64,000 nt of DNA from Plecoglossus altivelis. Its lineage: Eukaryota > Chordata > Actinopteri > Osmeriformes > Plecoglossidae. The stretch's first letter is position 1; each line of letters starts with the position of its first letter. This document shows positions 59,211 to 64,000 of this stretch, one piece after another. The translations under genes and the position numbers were made by a program. A model generated the notes under the pieces. The model did no database searches and was not told the DNA's origin. It saw only the letters and a program-made list of their open reading frames with translations. The DNA lies in the NCBI GenBank assembly GCA_036571765.1, contig BROE01000001.1, positions 6,444,818 through 6,508,817 on the forward strand, written 5' to 3'.

Positions 59211-61021
59211 GTAAGTTTCTACTCTACGTTGACTAAGTTAGACACGTTTTGTGAAGCAATGGTTCACGTATACAGTATAATATGTGTCTCAATTTGTTGT
59301 AGTAGAGGCACAATTTCGGAGAAACGCTGATTCCCATTTTGCCTCCCCTGGCATCAGTTGTATGGATGATGACCCTTCGGATGACGGGCATACCGCCAAA
59401 CAAAAAAAGGTAAATATTCTTTCTTCAAAATTAAATTGATCTTTATTTAACCTCGTGCTCTCTTCGTATTCTGCGGTTGACCCTGTCCTAAGGGTAAAAA
59501 ACCTTCAACTCCGAAATGAAGCAGGGTAATTAAAATTTTACCCTGTACCATTTTGGCCACTGAAATGTGCAGCTATGCTGCACATGAATCAGAAAAAGTT
59601 TGTGTCGTCTGAGTTCAGTCAAGCACATACAATCTAAATGTCTCAATGTGGATTTGCGTGGGTGTCCATTTAACATAGTTTCGGGTCATTCTGACCCCAG
59701 AAGAGAGCACAAGGGATTAAGCACCCCTTACTTTGCGTGAAGGCTGTGCTTTTATTACTGCCTTTTGAGGTCTGTATTATATCACCTTTTACTCCAGGGG
59801 GTCTCAGTCACCCAATCAGTGGCACCAACTGGGGTGAAGCCCAAACCACTAGTCATAAAAGTGGAGAGAACTGATGATATCTGGGAGAACTCTGACCAAC
59901 CGGAAAGAGAGAGTAAGTATATATTTAATATGGTAAGACGGCAGACTGCTGTTACATGCTGTTTGTCAAGACAAAATGCCAGATAAAGCAGTTTTAAGCA
60001 GTTGCTGTAGTTAGTATGTATATGATATTATTTTGTGTTTTATGCTGTTTCTTTTTATGGGGCTGCAGGCCTTGGCACTGTTGGAGGACCAATGGATTCC
60101 ATAGTTCACTCAGATGCTGCTCAGCCAATCAGTAAACAGGAGGTAATGGGGCAAAGTAGTGCAAGCTCTTGTGTTTGGTCGAGTGGTGACTCAAACAAAA
60201 CTCTTCTTTCTGAACCTAAAAACCTAAATGCCAGCAAAAGGTCTCAAAACGCAGACTTGGAAACCGGTGATGGCTTACCAATAATAGATCCAGTTCCTTT
60301 TGACTGTATGTTATATGAGCCTCACAGTCAGCATGGGTCCCATATTACACATGCGTTGCCTGAGGATCCAGGGTGCTCATATTCTTTAAAAATGAGTGCA
60401 AATTCGGGAACGGCTCATTCTGACTCAAGCAACGACTTCCATTTCCCTGTCAACGAGGTAAGTCGCTCTATAGCTGAGCACCAACAGCCTGCAAGTTACA
60501 GAGACAACAGACAGAGGGAGCCCTTGTCTGCAGAAGAAACTCAGATGACCATCAGAGATGACATGGACACTGGACCCAATTCCTTCATGGTCGACGATGA
60601 CTGGGTTTCCCATAACAGTTCTGGCAGTGTCCCTAACTACAACAGTGACGGCTTGGAAAAGCTGTTTATTTGTAGCTTCTGCGGAAAGACTCTGGCTTGT
60701 CTCAAGAACCTTAAAACTCACATGAGGGTTCACACAGGAGAGAAACCGTTCAGCTGCACGCAGTGTGGGAAACGCTTCTCGGACTCAAGCAACCTGAAGC
60801 GTCACCAGAGCGTTCATACAGGAGAGAGACGCTATGGTTGCATGCACTGTGGGAAACGTTTTGCCCAGTCAGGTTCCCTCAAAGTTCATATGAGCGTACA
60901 TACGGGCTGCAAGCAGTTCAAGTGCCCACACTGCGGCAAGACTTTCATTTCTGCTAATCATCTCAGGAGACACATCACTGTCCATGAAGGTGAAAAACAT
61001 TTGCCAACCACTTTTGAGTGA
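58922..61021 (+). CDS. C2H2 zinc-finger protein 2 (four fingers), four coding exons
   Basis: Paralogue of the upstream gene in tandem. Exons: 58922-59210, 59303-59409, 59798-59912 and 60069-61021, 1,464 nt, 487 residues, phases 1/0/1 exactly as in gene 1. The leader (FQTQLASIMEVLANAAVAEI then CELVDNGYAVLHLEI) is closer than gene 1's to the fish family consensus as I remember it. The linker has a VIKVE sumoylation-like motif and is acidic and Ser-rich. Four fingers lie at about residues 370-482; the first has Leu in place of the usual Phe (CGKTLACLKNL), and the third linker (TGCKQ) is irregular. Contact residues (-1,2,3,6) are CKNT, DSNR, QGSV and SNHR. Likely nuclear DNA binding; targets unknown. 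Confidence 0.88.
59303..59409 (+). CDS. zinc-finger gene 2 exon 2
   Basis: Acceptor TTTGTTGTAG, donor GTAAAT. From phase 1 it reads EAQFRRNADSHFASPGISCM and DDDPSDDGHTAKQKK with no stop. It corresponds to exon 2 of gene 1 in size and phase but has little sequence similarity. Confidence 0.72.
59451..59716. mobile_element. 266-bp TTAA-flanked MITE-like element (piggyBac-type)
   Basis: The block is flanked by TTAA on both sides (59447-59450 and 59717-59720), the target duplication of piggyBac-type elements. Left end CCTCGTGCTCTCTTCG and the reverse complement of the right end, TCCCTTGTGCTCTCTTCTGG, are near-identical inverted termini. No transposase frame, so a non-autonomous copy. It sits in zinc-finger gene 2 intron 2. 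Confidence 0.7.
59798..59912 (+). CDS. zinc-finger gene 2 exon 3
   Basis: Acceptor TTACTCCAG, donor GTAAGT. It encodes GVSVTQSVAPTGVKPKPLVI and KVERTDDIWENSDQPERE, ending in phase 1. It matches the position of gene 1 exon 3 (IKEE versus IKVE). Confidence 0.85.
60069..61021 (+). CDS. zinc-finger gene 2 exon 4, linker and zinc fingers
   Basis: Acceptor GGGGCTGCAG, phase 1, starting SLGTVGGPMDSIV. Zinc fingers start at FICSFCGK (about 60,665) and end with HITVHEGEKH before the stop at 61019-61021. Confidence 0.94.
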
Positions 61022-61394
61022 CATTTCATAACCCTGTTACCCTTCAAACTCATTAGGTCAACCATGCCCAAAGCACATCAACTTCCAGCCCCTCGTTTGC
61101 AAGTGTGAGCTCAATCCAGTTGAAAATTATGACCGTGTCAACCTAGCATCCACACAGATCCAATCTGCCTTAAAATCAAAATACCAATTTGGTGTCATGG
61201 ACCTTGGCAACTTCCAATGATGCCCAAGTTTTTCATTTGACTTGATAGTTAATGTGTATTGGGTTCAAGAGGTTTACTAATTGAAAGTAGTACCGTGGCA
61301 TGGTTTCATTTGGCAGTTCCAATCTTAACTCTGAAGGTTGTTTGTGTTGTGTTTGTGTCCAAATATTCCACACATTCAAGGTGTTAGTTTGTAA

Positions 61395-61400
61395 AATAAA
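61395..61400 (+). terminator. poly(A) signal of zinc-finger gene 2
   Basis: AATAAA about 375 bases after the stop codon. Confidence 0.7.
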
Positions 61401-63666
61401 GCTCATTGTCTCAGTCTGTTTTTTATAATCCTGTCATTTTATTTGTTGTCAGTGATTACTATTTAATTCTAATTTGAATAATGTTGAACCTTTTTCATAT
61501 ATTATTGAAACATCTCATTTGACACAAATCAAGACTGTGATTTTAATTTAACTCTGATAAATATTTGGTATCTTGTGTCTGAGTTGAAATGTTGCAGATG
61601 TCAATGACTGAAAACACCATTGCTCACACTGGGGGTGGTAAACTGCATTTATTATTATTATTTAAAAAGCCCACAATTACTGTAGAGGCAGCTTGTTACA
61701 TAACACAAATGTATTTGTTATCTTGCAGACTTAAGCTGCAATCGTAAAATCTTAGTGGTCCACTTTTATTGACTGCTGTGCTCTTCATTTTAGTGGAAAG
61801 ACATGTGCCATCAGATTGAGCTCAATTTCAAAAGTATCTAAACAGTTAAGGTTACGTTGCATAGTGCTGGCTAGCACTTACTAAAAGCAGTCTCTGAGCT
61901 TAACAACAATTCTGAAGACATAGCTAACATTTACATATACACAACCAAATGCATGAACATCAATGTATAATGTGTCATTTCTAAGTGCGAAAACATGTAT
62001 ACTTGACTAATTAAGTACAACATATACAACACAACGTCTATCTTTGGAAAACATGAGTGTTTACCTAAGTGGTCCTATTAACAACAGAGATATTGCTTAC
62101 TAACAGCTAGAGATAACACTCCTATAAAGCAGTTAAGGAACACAAGTAATACCACCTTTCATAGGTAAAAACCGCCAAATACTAAATGCTGTATTTCCTC
62201 ATTGTAATCAAAAGCATGGACATCAAAGTCACAATCCTGTCATGTAACCTATGAACATATTTTACCATTGGTGTTTACAATAAACATCCAGAATTCTAAT
62301 AGGCTAAAAATAAACAATCATTTAACGTTTTTGGTTCATCAATAAAGTATTGATTTACCATTTTTCATGAGATCAGATTTGTCACTTAAAATGAGTCAAT
62401 AAAACAATACTTCTCTCAAGACACTTTTGTATTTTGGAAGGACAATACCTATAAATGGATGATGCAAACACTGACACAAACAGCTACTATACATTAATAA
62501 TACTCAAGAGTTGATTTCTGCCAATCAAGCATAATTCATCCCTTATAGTTTTTATTTTGATTATCTAAAAAGCTTGGCATAGTTTGAGGCCCAAACATGA
62601 CCATATCATACAAAACTTCATAAAGTCATACTTTATAAAGGAGTACAGTACATATTAGCTTAGTGAGCTTACCTGTGCCACACTTCTTTTCCTGATTAAA
62701 AAAACATGTAATCCTTCTGACTGGACTAAGAACCATATCATATTTATTCATTCAAGTATGATTTTCCACACTGCTAAGCATAGTGCCAACTGTGAATGAA
62801 ACAGAGAAGCTAAATTTGTCATTTGATCTTGATTTCAAGAATAGTCACAATCTCCGAATAAGGTAGGGGTAAATAACAAGGCAGATAAACGTTATTGATA
62901 TCCCTTGCACCTGGGACTCTTACCAGCAAAATTGACCCTGAATTGAACCAAGCCCAGAGCATTCAAATGCAAGTATTCACATCGACATGCCCTGTATTAC
63001 AGCGGCTTATTGCGCTGTCAGATTCAAGCCCCACTCTGTTCATAGGCACAACATTAGCATCTTAGGGTTAGTAGTCCCCACGTGTTCTTAGCTGAGACAA
63101 AGAAGGCACTTTTCATGTATCATTTCCTCAGGAAAAATGGCACTTTGATCATTAGAATTCCAGGTAGATAAGGTTTTTTAGCACATTTGGTTCAATTCAG
63201 ATTTAGTCACAGCTCTTTTTGTTTGAACAAATGGAAGGTACTTATTGTTTCCCTTGCATGTGTATGCTACTTAATTCACAACCTGAAATTGTACTGGGAG
63301 CTAGAAAATCGGTCACGTTGGACATCCCAAAAAAGCCAAGATCTATTAACAATATAAAGTACATCTGGAATACATAAAAAATGTGATATGTGACCTAATG
63401 ATAGCATAAATACTTATACTTAGTTTAGGTTAATTTCTAAACTGACTTTCAGTTCAGTTCCTTGTGTGCAATCGACATGCAATTTCATAATAAAATGTGA
63501 AATATTTACATGAGGTTTCATCCCATCCACTTTATCAGACCATTTTTTTCTTTTTCATCAATTTCAATACCTTTCCATATCAGCGCAATTCACCTCTATG
63601 GATAAATATTTCATGAATAGGCTAACCGGTGTGTGAAAAAGAGAAAGAGAGGGCCTTCTTTACTCT
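61401..63666 (-). other. probable 3' UTR of the right-edge gene, plus convergent spacer
   Basis: No open frame of note on either strand in over 2 kb. A minus-strand AATAAA at 61653-61648 could end a transcript that comes from the exons at 63,667-63,980, giving a roughly 2 kb 3' UTR. AT-rich and free of the microsatellites that fill the left part of the window. Confidence 0.45.
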
Positions 63667-63980
63667 CTATTCATTTCTTGATGTAATATCCTAAAAGGGG
63701 GAAAAAACATTGACCATTTAAATAGTTAAACAGTTATCTATAATACAAAATATTACAATTCTGAGGGAAAATTACTTACCTCTGTCTTAGCTTTTCTCCA
63801 CTTGCCCATTGGTCCAGACTTTGTGAAGACTGTAAAAAATATCCCAGTTTTGTAAACTTTGACAGCTCTATTGGGAAATCTAATAAAAACACCAATTCGG
63901 AAGCCATTGTGTACTTACATAGAGTTGACATTATCAGCAGAAAGGTTACAAATGCCATTGTTAGCCCCCACAACAGGCAC
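63667..63980 (-). CDS. unrecognised multi-pass membrane protein, last three coding exons (5' part off window)
   Basis: Three short minus-strand exons have good splice signals and one continuous frame: 63980-63919 (acceptor TTTACCCAG, donor GTAAGT), 63829-63780 (acceptor TTTTTTACAG, donor GTAAGT) and 63690-63667 (acceptor CCCTTTTAG, stop TAG). The joined frame encodes a hydrophobic helix (LLWGLTMAFVTFLLIMSTLF) followed by a polar, basic tail, FTKSGPMGKWRKAKTEDITS and RNE. The layout of a final transmembrane segment and a short cytosolic tail fits a transporter or other multi-span membrane protein, but I do not recognise the family. The other frames across these junctions stop early or give less sensible peptides. 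Confidence 0.6.
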
Positions 63981-64000
63981 CTGGGTAAATGTATTTCACA

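Noticed and set aside
1..64000. A multi-gene novel system (defence, biosynthetic or mobile)
   Set aside because: The genes are unrelated eukaryotic families with normal intron-exon structure and different orientations; nothing links them functionally.

Overview
The window looks like vertebrate, and specifically teleost fish, nuclear DNA. Genes are split into short exons with GT/AG junctions, introns are rich in CA, GA, GACA and GGCA microsatellites, and the encoded proteins are vertebrate families (a MAP4-type microtubule protein, an ERG potassium channel, and two C2H2 zinc-finger proteins with an N-terminal leader common in fish genomes). A pike- or salmon-like lineage is possible, but that is a guess from the style of the zinc-finger leader and the microsatellites. 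There are no operons, CRISPR arrays, phage genes or other prokaryotic systems.

Layout. (1) Positions 1 to about 26,800, minus strand: the 5' half of a map4-like gene. It has a non-coding first exon ending at 26,660, a start codon at 18,992, and five coding exons down to 430. The microtubule-binding repeats lie off the left edge. A separate 1.1 kb open exon (3,022-4,120) with its own ATG joins in phase to the last exon and looks like an alternative, internally promoted start. (2) 27,944-54,775, minus strand: a complete kcnh2-type (ERG, Kv11.1) channel gene. All 15 coding exons of the long ERG1a form can be placed with a consistent reading frame (1,293 codons), and so can the alternative first exon of the short ERG1b form (39,490-39,609). 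(3) 56,312-58,252 and 58,922-61,021, plus strand: two tandem paralogous four-finger C2H2 zinc-finger genes, each with four coding exons. The first has a candidate 24-nt in-frame micro-exon; an intron of the second carries a small TTAA-flanked transposon-like element. (4) 63,667-63,980, minus strand: the last three short exons of an unrecognised membrane protein, with a probable 2 kb 3' UTR running back toward 61,650.

The neighbours are ordinary independent eukaryotic genes and show no sign of acting as one system. map4 and kcnh2 lie head-to-tail, kcnh2 and the first zinc-finger gene head-to-head across 1.5 kb, and the second zinc-finger gene and the right-edge gene tail-to-tail.

The points most worth a second look are the conserved ERG1a/ERG1b two-promoter design, the alternative map4 start exon, the micro-exon, the short terminal exons of the membrane-protein gene, and several unannotated repeats (a 266-bp TTAA element, a 120-bp inverted pair, a direct pair, and 33-, 42- and 45-bp minisatellites). 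All exon boundaries were placed by eye from splice consensus, frame continuity and remembered family sequence; no alignment or transcript data were available.
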